A stretch of 64,000 nucleotides of DNA from assembly GCA_964427505.1 (NCBI GenBank), contig CAYRUO010000001.1:248001-312000 (forward strand), in the 5' to 3' direction. The notes under the pieces are model-generated. The model was not told where the DNA came from and searched no databases. It saw nothing but the letters and a program-made list of their open reading frames with translations. The stretch is from Thermanaerothrix sp034436175. Lineage in GTDB: Bacteria; Chloroflexota; Anaerolineae; Anaerolineales; Anaerolineaceae. Within the stretch, counting starts at the first letter, position 1, and each line of letters opens with the position of its first letter. This document shows positions 8,474-16,684 of the stretch, piece after piece. The translations under genes and the position numbers were made by a program.

Positions 8474-9481
8474 ATGCCCCTGTTGACGCGTGAATTGGGT
8501 ATTGACCTGGGCACTTTCAATACCGTCATCGCCGAAGGCGGCCAGATTCTGCTTCAAGAGCCGACGGTGGTGGCCATCGTGGTGGATGAGCAGAAACTGG
8601 TGGAATGGGGGCAGGCCGCCAAGGATATGATTGGGCGCGTTCCGGAACGCATTCAAGTGGTGCGTCCATTGCAGCACGGGGTTATTGCGGAGTATGAGGT
8701 TACCGAAATCTTACTCCAATACCTGATCAAGAAAATCTGTGGGCCAATGCTTTTCTTCCGTCCACGGCTGATGATCACGATTCCCTATGGAATTACCAGT
8801 GTGGAGACACGGGCGGTGCATGAGGCAGGCCTCGAAGCCGGCAGTCGCGAGGTCTATCTAATTCAGCAGCCCCTGGCAGCGGCGTTGGGGTTGGATTTAC
8901 CGGTCAACACTCCCAGCGGCAACATGATCATCTCGCTGGGAGGGGGCACCAACCAGGTCGCAGTGCTGGCTCTCAATGACATTGTGGCGGCGGAGACGGC
9001 ACGCACCGGAGGGCTGGCGATGGACGAGGCCATCATTACCTACGTGCGCAAGAAATACGGTGTCATTATCGGCCAGCCGACCGCCGAGCAACTCAAGATC
9101 CGAATCGGCGCTGCGGTGCCTCAAGAAGAACAGCAAAGCCTGGAAGTGCAGGGCCAGGATCAGGTTACCGGACTGCCCCGTCCGGTGACACTGACGACAG
9201 CAGACATTGTGGATGCCTTGGAAGAACCGCTGGAGGCGATTGTCACCTTGGTGCGGCGGGTGTTGGAGAAGACGCCGCCGGAATTAATCGCCGATATTAT
9301 TGACCGTGGTGCAGCACTCTGTGGAGGTGGGGCGCTCTTGCGCGGTATGGATACCTACCTCACGAAATCCCTCGGCATTCCAGTGTACCTGGTAGATAAC
9401 CCCACCACCTGCACGGCACAGGGGGCGGCCAAAGCCCTGGCAATGCGCGATCTGCTACGGCGCAGTTTGGTTTACGTATAA
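8474..9481 (+). CDS. MreB-like actin-family cell-shape protein
   Basis: A 335-residue actin-fold protein of normal MreB length. ATP-binding motifs are visible: phosphate 1 LGIDLGTFNTVI (about residues 8-19), phosphate 2 ISLGGGTNQVAVL (about 153-165) and adenosine motif LCGGGALLRGM near residue 288. MreB polymerises under the membrane and guides cell-wall elongation. Here mreC, mreD and rodA are absent and the gene follows atpC. The phosphate 1 and QQPLAAALG segments deviate a little from classic MreB, so this may be a paralogue. An upstream AAGGAA precedes the ATG. Confidence 0.85.
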   Translation: MPLLTRELGIDLGTFNTVIAEGGQILLQEPTVVAIVVDEQKLVEWGQAAKDMIGRVPERIQVVRPLQHGVIAEYEVTEILLQYLIKKICGPMLFFRPRLMITIPYGITSVETRAVHEAGLEAGSREVYLIQQPLAAALGLDLPVNTPSGNMIISLGGGTNQVAVLALNDIVAAETARTGGLAMDEAIITYVRKKYGVIIGQPTAEQLKIRIGAAVPQEEQQSLEVQGQDQVTGLPRPVTLTTADIVDALEEPLEAIVTLVRRVLEKTPPELIADIIDRGAALCGGGALLRGMDTYLTKSLGIPVYLVDNPTTCTAQGAAKALAMRDLLRRSLVYV

Positions 9482-9513
9482 ACGCCCTAATTCTTTTTCT
9501 GAATACTACCGCC

Positions 9514-10134
9514 TCAGTCCAGATAATAGGTCATATGTTGGAGTTTGAGGATGGGGTCAATGTGTTCAACAATGATCCCAGGGGGAACGACGAGGTGAAT
9601 CGGCGCATAGTTGAGAATGGCGCGGATTCCGGCTTCAACTAAACAATCGGTGACTTTCTGGGCTTCGGCGGCTGGCACGGTCAGCATGGCAATCTTTACC
9701 CCGGTTTGGCGAATGCGTTCTGGAATAGTGGCGCTATCTTCGATCACGAGGTGTCCGATGCGTTTACCGATCTTCTGTGGATCATTATCAAAGGCGAGCA
9801 CAATGCGAAAACCGCGATTGGTAAACCCCTGGTAACGGGCAAGGGCACTACCTAAGTCGCCCACACCCACCAGCGCCAGATCCCACATGCGGTTGAGATT
9901 AAGGATTGCACGCAACTGTTCGATTAGGAATTCTACCGAATAGCCGGTGCCTTGTTTGCCGAATTCGCCAAAATGGGATAAGTCCTTGCGAATCTGAGCG
10001 GCGGAGATACCGAGTCGCTGTCCAAGTTCCAATGATGAGGTTGTTGTAATGCCTTCAAGGCGCATGCGTTCAAGCGCTTGTAGATAACGAGGTAGTCTAC
10101 CGATGACGATATCGGGTACACTTTGTTCGGCCAT
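9514..10134 (-). CDS. rex: Redox-sensing transcriptional repressor Rex
   Basis: A 206-residue repressor that senses NADH/NAD+ and controls fermentative, respiratory and hydrogenase genes. The N-terminal winged helix is clear (VIGRLPRYLQALERM, then QIRKDLSHFGEFGKQG). The Rossmann domain has the NADH-binding sequence LALVGVGDLGSALARYQGF at about residues 82-100. The C-terminal part carries NYAPIHLVVP. Length is typical. It lies 57 nt downstream of a large minus-strand gene but has its own candidate promoter and a Rex-like operator in front, which implies autoregulation. The hydrogenase genes at 53-64 kb are plausible targets. Confidence 0.95.
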   Translation of the reverse strand: MAEQSVPDIVIGRLPRYLQALERMRLEGITTTSSLELGQRLGISAAQIRKDLSHFGEFGKQGTGYSVEFLIEQLRAILNLNRMWDLALVGVGDLGSALARYQGFTNRGFRIVLAFDNDPQKIGKRIGHLVIEDSATIPERIRQTGVKIAMLTVPAAEAQKVTDCLVEAGIRAILNYAPIHLVVPPGIIVEHIDPILKLQHMTYYLD

Positions 10135-10145
10135 TGCGACCTCTG

Positions 10146-10171
10146 TTGTGAAAGATTCTACAGATATTATA
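10146..10171 (-). promoter_or_regulatory. Candidate rex promoter (-10) and Rex operator
   Basis: TATAAT on the minus strand at 10166-10171 gives a predicted start near 10159. Immediately downstream, 10146-10163 reads TTGTGAAAGATTCTACAG, with one good Rex half-site (TTGTGAAA) and a weaker second half (5 of 8 bases match). Its position over the transcription start fits repression by Rex itself. No good -35 is visible. Confidence 0.4.
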
Positions 10172-10191
10172 CTGGTTTTAGTGCAAACGCA

Positions 10192-12516
10192 TTAATGCAG
10201 AATGATTTCTAATAGAAGATTTGTCGGGTCTTTTATGGCAAATAAAGCCATGGGGAAAGGAAGATAGTGCCCGGCAGGATAATCCCGGTTAGGATCTTCG
10301 GGCAGTCCTAACCAGGGCAGGGCGTCCGTGAAGGATGTGACCTCAATGTCGCCCTGGCTTGTCTTGATCTCCACAAACCCTTGTCCCAAGACGGCCCAAA
10401 CGGCGTGGTTGGGGGCAATACGGCTGAGATAGTAACGTTGTGTCCAACGGGGGATTAGACGTTGTTCGGGAGACACAATGAGGGGCAACCGGAGGTTGCG
10501 ATTGGAGAGAGTCCCACGTAATTCAAGGGTCAATCCTCCGGGATGTAGGCAATACCGTTTTTCCACCCTGTTTTGGGGATTGGTCAAAGTGAGGCAGGAA
10601 GAACCCAAGGCTGAAACCTGGTAGGGCGTCTCCAGCGGCGGGGAGATGACTTCGCCGGGGATGACATTGGGATCAGCCCAAAGGCCGTTCTTAGGATTCC
10701 ACAAGGACGGATCACTTAAGCCCAGAGCCAATTGAGCGCTCGATGCAACAATAGGTATCACATGTTCTGAATGCATTAGGCTAAGGTGGGCGAGTCGTCC
10801 ATCTTGGGGGGTAATGACAGCGAATGCAGTTGAGGTGCTGAGCAGACACTCCGGTTGGCCATCGGAATCGAGATCACGGCTACAGGTCTCAAGATAATCA
10901 GGATGTGAAGCCCATAGTAAGGCTTCCCTTATATAGGCCAATTCGCCTTGGTATTGGATGCGCAATGCCTGGAGGGCGGGATTGGCAGTGGGCTGGCTGA
11001 GCAGGGCGGCAGTGAGGATTAATCCGGTGTGAAGGGCCTCGGTGCGTGAGGTTACCGGGGTTTGTTCTAGGGTCGCGATGGCGGCGTTCAACTGCCCTTG
11101 CCAACCTGCATCGAGCGGGGTGAGAGGAACCGGGGAGTGCTCGGTGCACCATAAGTCGGAGCAGGGCAGAACGGTTGTTAATGTAACTTTCTGGGTGGGC
11201 CAAGTTTGAAGGTCGTTCTCATCCAGGATGCGAATCCAGGGATGATTGGCGAGATAGGCCATAGCGCCAAAGACTTTACTGCGATCTCCCCACGGGCTTC
11301 CGGGCAGGCTCTCGCCTAGGATAGCGATATCCGTTTTATCCGGTGAAAGGGCGGTGTCAATCAGCGCTCGTTTGACGGAAAGTGTAAGATCGCCGGTGGA
11401 TTCTATTTGGGGTTCGACGGGTTGGCTGGATAAAAAACCGGTGGGAAGTGGGATTAAGCGGGTTTGGTTGATCTGGAAAATATGTGAAGTATCCTTGGAG
11501 CGAAAGAAATAAGTCTGACCAGGGTGAAGATTCGTCACGGGAAAGGCACCGAAGTTTATTATGGAAGCGTCGAGGTCGAATTGGGCACGAATATCCTGGG
11601 CCAGTGAATGAGTCCAAGGGGTTAGCGGAGGTGCACCGATGGCAGGCGTAGGTAGGATCAGTGTTCCCCGACGAAAAGCGCGTTGCACGACTTTCAGTCC
11701 CCCGACAGCATCAAGCCCGCTCAGTGAGGTGGGGTGAAGTAAATCGGTTAAGATAACCGGAATTTGGTAAGTGGAAGCGGCTTCGATTAGATGACGCAAT
11801 CCGTGCCGCTGCCCGAAGGGTCCGGTGTGAGCCCCATCCCAACGGCGCAAGGCTTGTGCAGGTGTAGCGGCGGGTAAGGCATCCCAAAAGACCAGCGCGA
11901 CCGGTGCCGGCGGTGGAGGCGGAGATGACAGATCGAAAGGGCCAACCGCATCAGCGACTTGGTTTTGGCCGGGTAGAGTACTCCAAACCATCAAGGTTAA
12001 CTGCCGGCGGGGTTCATGGAAAAGGTAGCGGTTAAGGCGGATTGTCCAGGTATCTTGGCTTGGATCGCGCAATAGGAGGGGCTTCAGGGGCGCCAATTCT
12101 TCTGAGGGCAATCTCACGACGGGTTTCTGATCTGCTCGGATGACTAATAGGGCATCCCATGCCCTGGGGCTGGTGGCTTGAATAGGTAACGTGAAACTTC
12201 CCCCAGGACGCCAATCCATTGCCAAATAGACATCACAATCGGTTTGACGCTGACTATTCAGAAAATCAAGCCGAATCTCAAGATCGGCGCGATAGGTGCG
12301 GATGTAAGCGGCGATGAAATCGCATTGAGGTAGGATCGCTTCGTCTATGGGATCAAGTATCCGTAAATCGGTGTAACGCCATTGGGAGGTGGGGGGTGGG
12401 ATAGTTCTGGCGACCAGTGAATCGAGTGTCAACGCTAGGGGCAGCCACGAAACGGCGAAAAGAGCGGCCAGCAAGCGGCGGAAGATGGTACCTCGTGTAT
12501 TATGCGAAGGGTTCAT
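10192..12516 (-). CDS. Large secreted protein of unknown function
   Basis: A 774-residue protein I do not recognise. An N-terminal hydrophobic segment after RRLL (about residues 14-31) looks like a signal peptide, so the protein is probably exported. A proline-rich linker (SSPPPPPAPV, about residue 200) separates an N-terminal part rich in beta-strand-like sequence from a longer region. The middle contains a text resembling sugar-active TIM-barrel or deacetylase-like proteins (YQIPVILTDLLHP; LGESLPGSPWGDRSK), but this is only suggestive. The C-terminal 250 residues again look beta-rich. It is transcribed toward rex; a -10 (TATAAT, 12527-12532) lies 10 nt before the ATG. Confidence 0.6.
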   Translation of the reverse strand: MNPSHNTRGTIFRRLLAALFAVSWLPLALTLDSLVARTIPPPTSQWRYTDLRILDPIDEAILPQCDFIAAYIRTYRADLEIRLDFLNSQRQTDCDVYLAMDWRPGGSFTLPIQATSPRAWDALLVIRADQKPVVRLPSEELAPLKPLLLRDPSQDTWTIRLNRYLFHEPRRQLTLMVWSTLPGQNQVADAVGPFDLSSPPPPPAPVALVFWDALPAATPAQALRRWDGAHTGPFGQRHGLRHLIEAASTYQIPVILTDLLHPTSLSGLDAVGGLKVVQRAFRRGTLILPTPAIGAPPLTPWTHSLAQDIRAQFDLDASIINFGAFPVTNLHPGQTYFFRSKDTSHIFQINQTRLIPLPTGFLSSQPVEPQIESTGDLTLSVKRALIDTALSPDKTDIAILGESLPGSPWGDRSKVFGAMAYLANHPWIRILDENDLQTWPTQKVTLTTVLPCSDLWCTEHSPVPLTPLDAGWQGQLNAAIATLEQTPVTSRTEALHTGLILTAALLSQPTANPALQALRIQYQGELAYIREALLWASHPDYLETCSRDLDSDGQPECLLSTSTAFAVITPQDGRLAHLSLMHSEHVIPIVASSAQLALGLSDPSLWNPKNGLWADPNVIPGEVISPPLETPYQVSALGSSCLTLTNPQNRVEKRYCLHPGGLTLELRGTLSNRNLRLPLIVSPEQRLIPRWTQRYYLSRIAPNHAVWAVLGQGFVEIKTSQGDIEVTSFTDALPWLGLPEDPNRDYPAGHYLPFPMALFAIKDPTNLLLEIILH

Positions 12517-12526
12517 GATCTAACGT

Positions 12527-12532
12527 ATTATA
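12527..12532 (-). promoter_or_regulatory. Candidate -10 box of the large secreted protein
   Basis: TATAAT on the minus strand, 10 nt upstream of the ATG at 12516. The predicted mRNA would have a 3-5 nt leader. No convincing -35. Confidence 0.35.
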
Positions 12533-12553
12533 AGAGATCAACGAGACTAAAAT

Positions 12554-12582
12554 AAAAACGGAGCCTCAACGGCTCCGTTTTT
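12554..12582 (-). terminator. Rho-independent terminator
   Basis: Perfect 12-bp stem AAAAACGGAGCC / GGCTCCGTTTTT with a 5-nt loop (12566-12570). On the minus strand it is followed by a T-rich tract and lies 26 nt after the zinc peptidase gene, so it ends that transcript. The A and T runs also allow termination on the plus strand. Confidence 0.85.
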
Positions 12583-12607
12583 ATTTGTCAGGATGTCAAC
12601 AGGCCCT

Positions 12608-13312
12608 TTAATCGCGGCGGCGCCCCATCAAGAGGAAGACATAGTAAAGCACCGTCGTAATCGCCTGAATGGCCGCGGCGACATAGGTAAGCGCTGCCGC
12701 ATCCAAGACACTGCGCACCCCTTCCATTTCCTGATTGTAGATCACGCCCGAGGTTGCCAGCCACTTCTTAGCCCGATTCGAGGCGTCAATTTCCACCGGC
12801 AAGGTGATCAGCGCAAAGAGAGCGGTCAGTCCGAACAATCCCACGCCCAGCCAGGCGATAGAATCGGCCTGGAAGAGAAAACCGAGCACGAAAATGATGG
12901 GGCCGAGCCAGGAACCGATTTGCACCGTGGGCACGATCGCCGTGCGCAATTGGAGCATGGCATAAGCCTGGCTGTCTTGAATGGCGTGGCCGGCTTCATG
13001 GGCGGCCACACCGGCGGCGGCCACGCTGGGGCTTGAATAGATCTCCGGGCTCAGGCGAAGCACTTTGGAGCGTGGATCGTAGTGGTCGCTAAGAAAACCG
13101 CCCACCTGCTCAATGCGAACATCCTGCAGGCCGTGCATATCGAGCATGCGCCGCGCAATTTGAGCCCCGCTTAGGCCGCTCATGGTGCGCACGCGCGAGT
13201 ATTTACTGAAAGCCGATTGGACCTTGAACTGTGCCCATAAGCCCAGAATCAAGGCCGGCAGACTGAACAGCAGGTACAAGCCGTAGCCACCGAATAAGAA
13301 TGGGTAATACAT
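12608..13312 (-). CDS. Membrane zinc metallopeptidase, YugP family
   Basis: A 234-residue neutral zinc metallopeptidase of the YugP type (Zn_peptidase_2). The zinc-binding motif HEAGH is at residues 105-109, inside GVAAHEAGHAIQDS. Transmembrane segments are visible near residues 9-27 and in the C-terminal half (two segments about 140-180 and one near 205-230), so it is an integral membrane protein. The substrate is unknown. It is monocistronic: its own terminator follows at 12554-12582 and an SD-like AAGGAGG precedes the ATG. Confidence 0.9.
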   Translation of the reverse strand: MYYPFLFGGYGLYLLFSLPALILGLWAQFKVQSAFSKYSRVRTMSGLSGAQIARRMLDMHGLQDVRIEQVGGFLSDHYDPRSKVLRLSPEIYSSPSVAAAGVAAHEAGHAIQDSQAYAMLQLRTAIVPTVQIGSWLGPIIFVLGFLFQADSIAWLGVGLFGLTALFALITLPVEIDASNRAKKWLATSGVIYNQEMEGVRSVLDAAALTYVAAAIQAITTVLYYVFLLMGRRRD

Positions 13313-13446
13313 CGTTGTCCTCCTTATCTTTCTCTCGCCTACGACATTATAACCAAATCACCTGAATTTATACCAACTAAATATAAGCAGGGTGTTAACG
13401 ATAGATGAGTATTCGATGAAGAACGATTAAAAACAAAAAACCCAAG

Positions 13447-13518
13447 TGCGCCCGCCGAGACTCGAACTCGGGATTTTACCTCCGGAGGGTAACGTGATAT
13501 CCACTTCACCACGGGCGC
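13447..13518 (-). tRNA. tRNA-Arg (anticodon CCG)
   Basis: On the minus strand a 72-nt cloverleaf folds: acceptor GCGCCCG/CGGGCGC with discriminator A, D-stem GTGA/TCAC, anticodon stem TTACC/GGTAA around loop CTCCGGA, T-stem CCGAG/CTCGG with loop TTCGAGT. The anticodon is CCG, reading arginine codon CGG. The 3' CCA is not encoded. A T-rich stretch (13428-13443 on the minus strand) follows and may serve as terminator. No other tRNA lies nearby. Confidence 0.93.
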
Positions 13519-13576
13519 ATTGAGTGTACCAAAATTTTACCACAATTTGGAGAGTCCTTAAGGTTGAGCGAGAAGA

Positions 13577-14605
13577 TCATGTAATGGCTTGCTGCTCATA
13601 AAAGCGAGCAATTTCATCCCGTGCAAACCGAGGCATGGGCTGTTCTTGCCCTTGGACGATTAGGAACACCTCCGGCGCACCGGATTCAACGCGTCCGATA
13701 GCGGCGGCGGAAATCCCGGCTGACGTAAGGGCTTCTAGAATGCGTGGGGCATCTTGGGGGGGTGCGGTCAGTAGCAAGGCGCCAGAGGCCAGCATTCCCA
13801 AAGGGTCGAGGCCGAAAAAGGCGCAGATTTTTTGCGCTAATGGTGGAATGGGAATGGCGCTTTGATCCACACGCAAGCGGACTCCTGCGGCTTCGGCGAG
13901 TTCCCACAGCGCCGTTGCCAATCCACCTTCGGTGGGATCGTGCATGGCGGTGACCCGGCCAGCGGCGATAGCCACCTGGGCATCTCGTAACACGCTAATA
14001 CCCGGTTCGTAGATAAAGTGCTGGGCTATTTGGATTTCTTCTGGGGTTAGGATTCTCTCCAAGCGGGGGGCAAACTCTCGGGCGAGGATTGCACATCCTT
14101 CGATCGGGATGCCTTTGGTCAGAATCACCACATCTCCGGGGCGAGCACCGCGCGGGGTGATCACGCGCGCTTTCTCGATTTCGCCGATCAGCGTGGTCAC
14201 AACAATGGGACGGTGCAGGTCATAGGTGATTTCGGTGTGGCCACCGACCAGGGTGATTCCCAGCCGCTGGCAGGTTTGAAAGATTTGCCGTCCAATCGTG
14301 GTCACCAGTTCCGGAGTGGTTTTGCCCTCGGGTAAGAGAAGTGTCACCAGCATCCAGCGTGGCACGGTGCCGGTCGTGGCAATGTCGTTGCTGGCAATTT
14401 GCACTGCATACCAGCCAATGTCCTGCGTGGCGAAGGTAATCGGTTCGGTTTTAAGCACCAGAGCCGTATCACCCATATCCAGAATGGCACAATCGAGGCC
14501 AACACCGGGCCCTAACAGGACGCGCTCATGCTGGCTGGGGGCTTGTGCCAGCAGGTCGGCCAGAAGGTGATGCGGTAGTTTTCCTACCGGCAGCACAGCG
14601 TTCAT
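13577..14605 (-). CDS. PurM/HypE-like (AIR synthase-related) protein
   Basis: A 342-residue member of the PurM/HypE/ThiL/SelD ATP-binding superfamily. Visible landmarks are GPGVGLDCAILDMGD near residue 32, NDIATTGTVPRWM near 72, LVGGHTEITYDL near 120 and HDPTEGGLATALWELAEAAG near 220. Members activate an oxygen or sulfur atom by phosphorylation. It resembles HypE most, but lacks the C-terminal Pro-Arg-Ile-Cys tail that HypE needs (present in the true HypE at 53167-54252), and has no SelD N-terminal Cys/Sec. It is therefore a paralogue of unknown substrate. It ends an operon with a Mut7-C protein (4-nt overlap) and a radical SAM protein. Confidence 0.8.
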   Translation of the reverse strand: MNAVLPVGKLPHHLLADLLAQAPSQHERVLLGPGVGLDCAILDMGDTALVLKTEPITFATQDIGWYAVQIASNDIATTGTVPRWMLVTLLLPEGKTTPELVTTIGRQIFQTCQRLGITLVGGHTEITYDLHRPIVVTTLIGEIEKARVITPRGARPGDVVILTKGIPIEGCAILAREFAPRLERILTPEEIQIAQHFIYEPGISVLRDAQVAIAAGRVTAMHDPTEGGLATALWELAEAAGVRLRVDQSAIPIPPLAQKICAFFGLDPLGMLASGALLLTAPPQDAPRILEALTSAGISAAAIGRVESGAPEVFLIVQGQEQPMPRFARDEIARFYEQQAIT

Positions 14606-15336
14606 GATGAATCTCCGTTGCAGTAATTTAAGACCTTCTCAATGAAAGGGAGCATGCGTTCGTAATGCGAGCCTTTCCAGTAAATCTGACCGCATTGCGT
14701 ACAGCGATCGAACTCATCATAGTATAACCGTGTCAGCGGCTCTAGGCGATCTAAAATGTCTTGCTTGCGTACCGATTCCAATAATCCATTGCAGCGGGGG
14801 CAGCGTTGAAAGGGATTTACTAAGCGCTTCAGGTTGAAGCGGTTGATGATTTCGAAGACTTGTTCGCGCGGATGGTGGGCGCGCACGCAGTAGCCACGCC
14901 GCACAAGATTGCGCTTGAGCAAGCCGCGATCGCGGGTGAGAAGGATGCGGTCTTCACGATTGGCAATTAATGCCAAGTCGCGATCTTGCCAATTGGGATC
15001 ATATAGGGCATCAAATCCTAACAGCCGCAGATAATGGGTGAGTTTGCCTAGGTGGTTATCTAACACAAAGCGAGGATCAAGGGTGGAGGCATCATTACCG
15101 TTCAGGGTAAATGGATGCACGTGAATGTCATCGCCATCCTGGACGTGATAGGTCAATGGTTGGGGGTAGCCGTTGACGGTGGCATACCCAACCTCGGGAT
15201 GGGGGACACCTAAGGACTCGATGATGTGCTTAAGCGCGGTTTTTTCCTTGACCCAGTAGTTAATCGTTTGCTCACGTTGGGTCAGGTGAAGAAAATCGTT
15301 CAGGCAGCCGTGGAAACGGAGGTAGATCCATCCCAT
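14602..15336 (-). CDS. Mut7-C RNase-like protein with ubiquitin-like N-terminus
   Basis: A 244-residue two-domain protein. The first ~80 residues resemble the ThiS-like ubiquitin fold found fused to Mut7-C domains (YLRFHGCLNDFL at the start, VNGYPQPLTYHVQDGD later). The rest is a Mut7-C domain: LDNHLGKLTHYLRLLGFDALY, ILLTRDRGLLKRN with conserved acidic residues of the PIN-like nuclease fold, and a C-terminal zinc ribbon CPRCNG...CTQCGQIYWKGSHY. The family is predicted to cut RNA. The ATG at 15336 is preferred; an in-frame GTG at 15360 would overlap the previous gene by 17 nt. Confidence 0.82.
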   Translation of the reverse strand: MGWIYLRFHGCLNDFLHLTQREQTINYWVKEKTALKHIIESLGVPHPEVGYATVNGYPQPLTYHVQDGDDIHVHPFTLNGNDASTLDPRFVLDNHLGKLTHYLRLLGFDALYDPNWQDRDLALIANREDRILLTRDRGLLKRNLVRRGYCVRAHHPREQVFEIINRFNLKRLVNPFQRCPRCNGLLESVRKQDILDRLEPLTRLYYDEFDRCTQCGQIYWKGSHYERMLPFIEKVLNYCNGDSS

Positions 15337-15343
15337 AGCGAAC

Positions 15344-16561
15344 TTAATATACAAACTCACGAATGTCGTAGCGGCTGATGTGGGGCGTGCCGCGCTCTTC
15401 GCTGAATGTTAAACTTTCCTCAATCTGCTGACCTTGCCACAGGCGTTCTTCAGCCGAAAGCGGGCGCAGTCCTGCCTCGTAGGCGCGTTGAACGTAAGGC
15501 ATGCCCTCACTCTCGATCAGTTCCGAGAAATAAATAATATCCTCCATATCGAGCGGCATGCGGTTGAGCGCTTGGACGGTGTCTTCAACGTGTTGACGGG
15601 CGAATGCGTGCCCGCCTGCGCCCAATAGGATAATGATCCCAACGGCTACGCCAGCGCTCTTTAGGGCTTCGACCGTGCGGATGACATCCTCGGGCTCACC
15701 GGGCTTTTGTAAGAAGCGCAATAACTCGGCATTGCCCGATTCCATGCCGATATAGACCCGTTTGAGGCCCAGCGCGGCTAGTTGGGCGAAATCGCCCGGG
15801 TGTTTCTTTTCGCCGCTAAAACCATCTAGGAAGGCATAGATTCCACCCAGGGCTTCGACATCGAAGTGCTGATGAACACTTTGGAATAACGGCACCAAAC
15901 GCGGCATGGGCACGACCAAGGCGTTGGCGTCTCCCAAGAAGATGGTGCGACGTAGGCTCAGCCCTTGTCCCAAGAAAGCCTTGACGGCTAGAATGTGATG
16001 GTTAAAGGCTTTAGGCGTTTTGATGCGGAATGGACGGTCACGGTAAAAGTTGCAGAAGGTGCAGGTGTTGAAGGAACATCCTTCGGTGGCTTGTAACACC
16101 ACGGCCATGTATTGATCGGGAGGCAGGATACCGATAGGTTTGTACACCTGAAAATACTGGGCTGCATCGGCGGCAGCACGTTGAGGGTCAAATCCTGCCG
16201 CTGTTTTTAAAATCTCTATATCGTCATCCGAGAGCAGACGCTCCAGGTGTGCCTCACCATTTTCGATGGCGGTGAGCAGGGTGCTCATTTGATGATGCGC
16301 ACGATGGATCCATCCTTCCGCTTCGGTAGGGGTGAGCCAACGCCGTGCCGGTAAATTGTCAACTTGGCGCCATTTTGCGATGACTTTCCCATCCAAGCCG
16401 CGGCGATAAGAGACTCCATCTTCAAGTCCTGTCCAGAGGCGTCCTGCACGGTCGTAACCGTATACCGTGGTCTGGCTGCCGTGCTCGAAACTGACGGTCA
16501 GCCCGCTGGGCTTGAAACTAAGAGTCAGTTTATACCCTTTCCAGGCGCCTAAAATGACCAT
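15344..16561 (-). CDS. Radical SAM protein
   Basis: About 405 residues. The iron-sulfur motif is CSFNTCTFC at about residues 162-170, spaced CX4CX2C rather than the usual CX3CX2C. GMESGNAELLRFLQKPG and GIIILLGAGG downstream match SAM-binding strands of Elp3/B12-like radical SAM enzymes. The N-terminal ~130 residues, including a WD-like stretch (YGYDRAGRLWTGL), precede the barrel and are not recognised. The ATG at 16561 was chosen because longer versions run into the promoter and start of the divergent gene at 16685. It is the first gene of the radical SAM, Mut7-C, PurM-like operon; the reaction is unknown. Confidence 0.82.
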   Translation of the reverse strand: MVILGAWKGYKLTLSFKPSGLTVSFEHGSQTTVYGYDRAGRLWTGLEDGVSYRRGLDGKVIAKWRQVDNLPARRWLTPTEAEGWIHRAHHQMSTLLTAIENGEAHLERLLSDDDIEILKTAAGFDPQRAAADAAQYFQVYKPIGILPPDQYMAVVLQATEGCSFNTCTFCNFYRDRPFRIKTPKAFNHHILAVKAFLGQGLSLRRTIFLGDANALVVPMPRLVPLFQSVHQHFDVEALGGIYAFLDGFSGEKKHPGDFAQLAALGLKRVYIGMESGNAELLRFLQKPGEPEDVIRTVEALKSAGVAVGIIILLGAGGHAFARQHVEDTVQALNRMPLDMEDIIYFSELIESEGMPYVQRAYEAGLRPLSAEERLWQGQQIEESLTFSEERGTPHISRYDIREFVY

Positions 16562-16646
16562 GGACCGATCATCCTGGAAGCAACGCTTTGTTTCAAGTAT
16601 AACAGACTGGCTGAGGATTATATGATGTTGGTCTAAAACACCAGGA

Positions 16647-16675
16647 TTGTATTTGCGGAAAATATGTTCTATAAT
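16647..16675 (+). promoter_or_regulatory. Promoter of the radical SAM/HhH gene
   Basis: TTGTAT (16647-16652), 17-nt spacer, TATAAT (16670-16675). Predicted start near 16682, three nt before the ATG at 16685, so the mRNA would be leaderless. This also argues against the upstream in-frame ATG at 16664, which lies inside the promoter. Confidence 0.6.
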
Positions 16676-16684
16676 CAAATTGAT

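Noticed and set aside
13577..14605. Annotation as SelD, PurM or true HypE
   Set aside because: No SelD N-terminal Cys/Sec motif, no HypE PRIC tail and no purine genes around. Only the superfamily is supported.
16664..16684. ATG at 16664 as start of the radical SAM/HhH gene
   Set aside because: It lies inside a good promoter (TTGTAT-17-TATAAT) and would not be transcribed from it.
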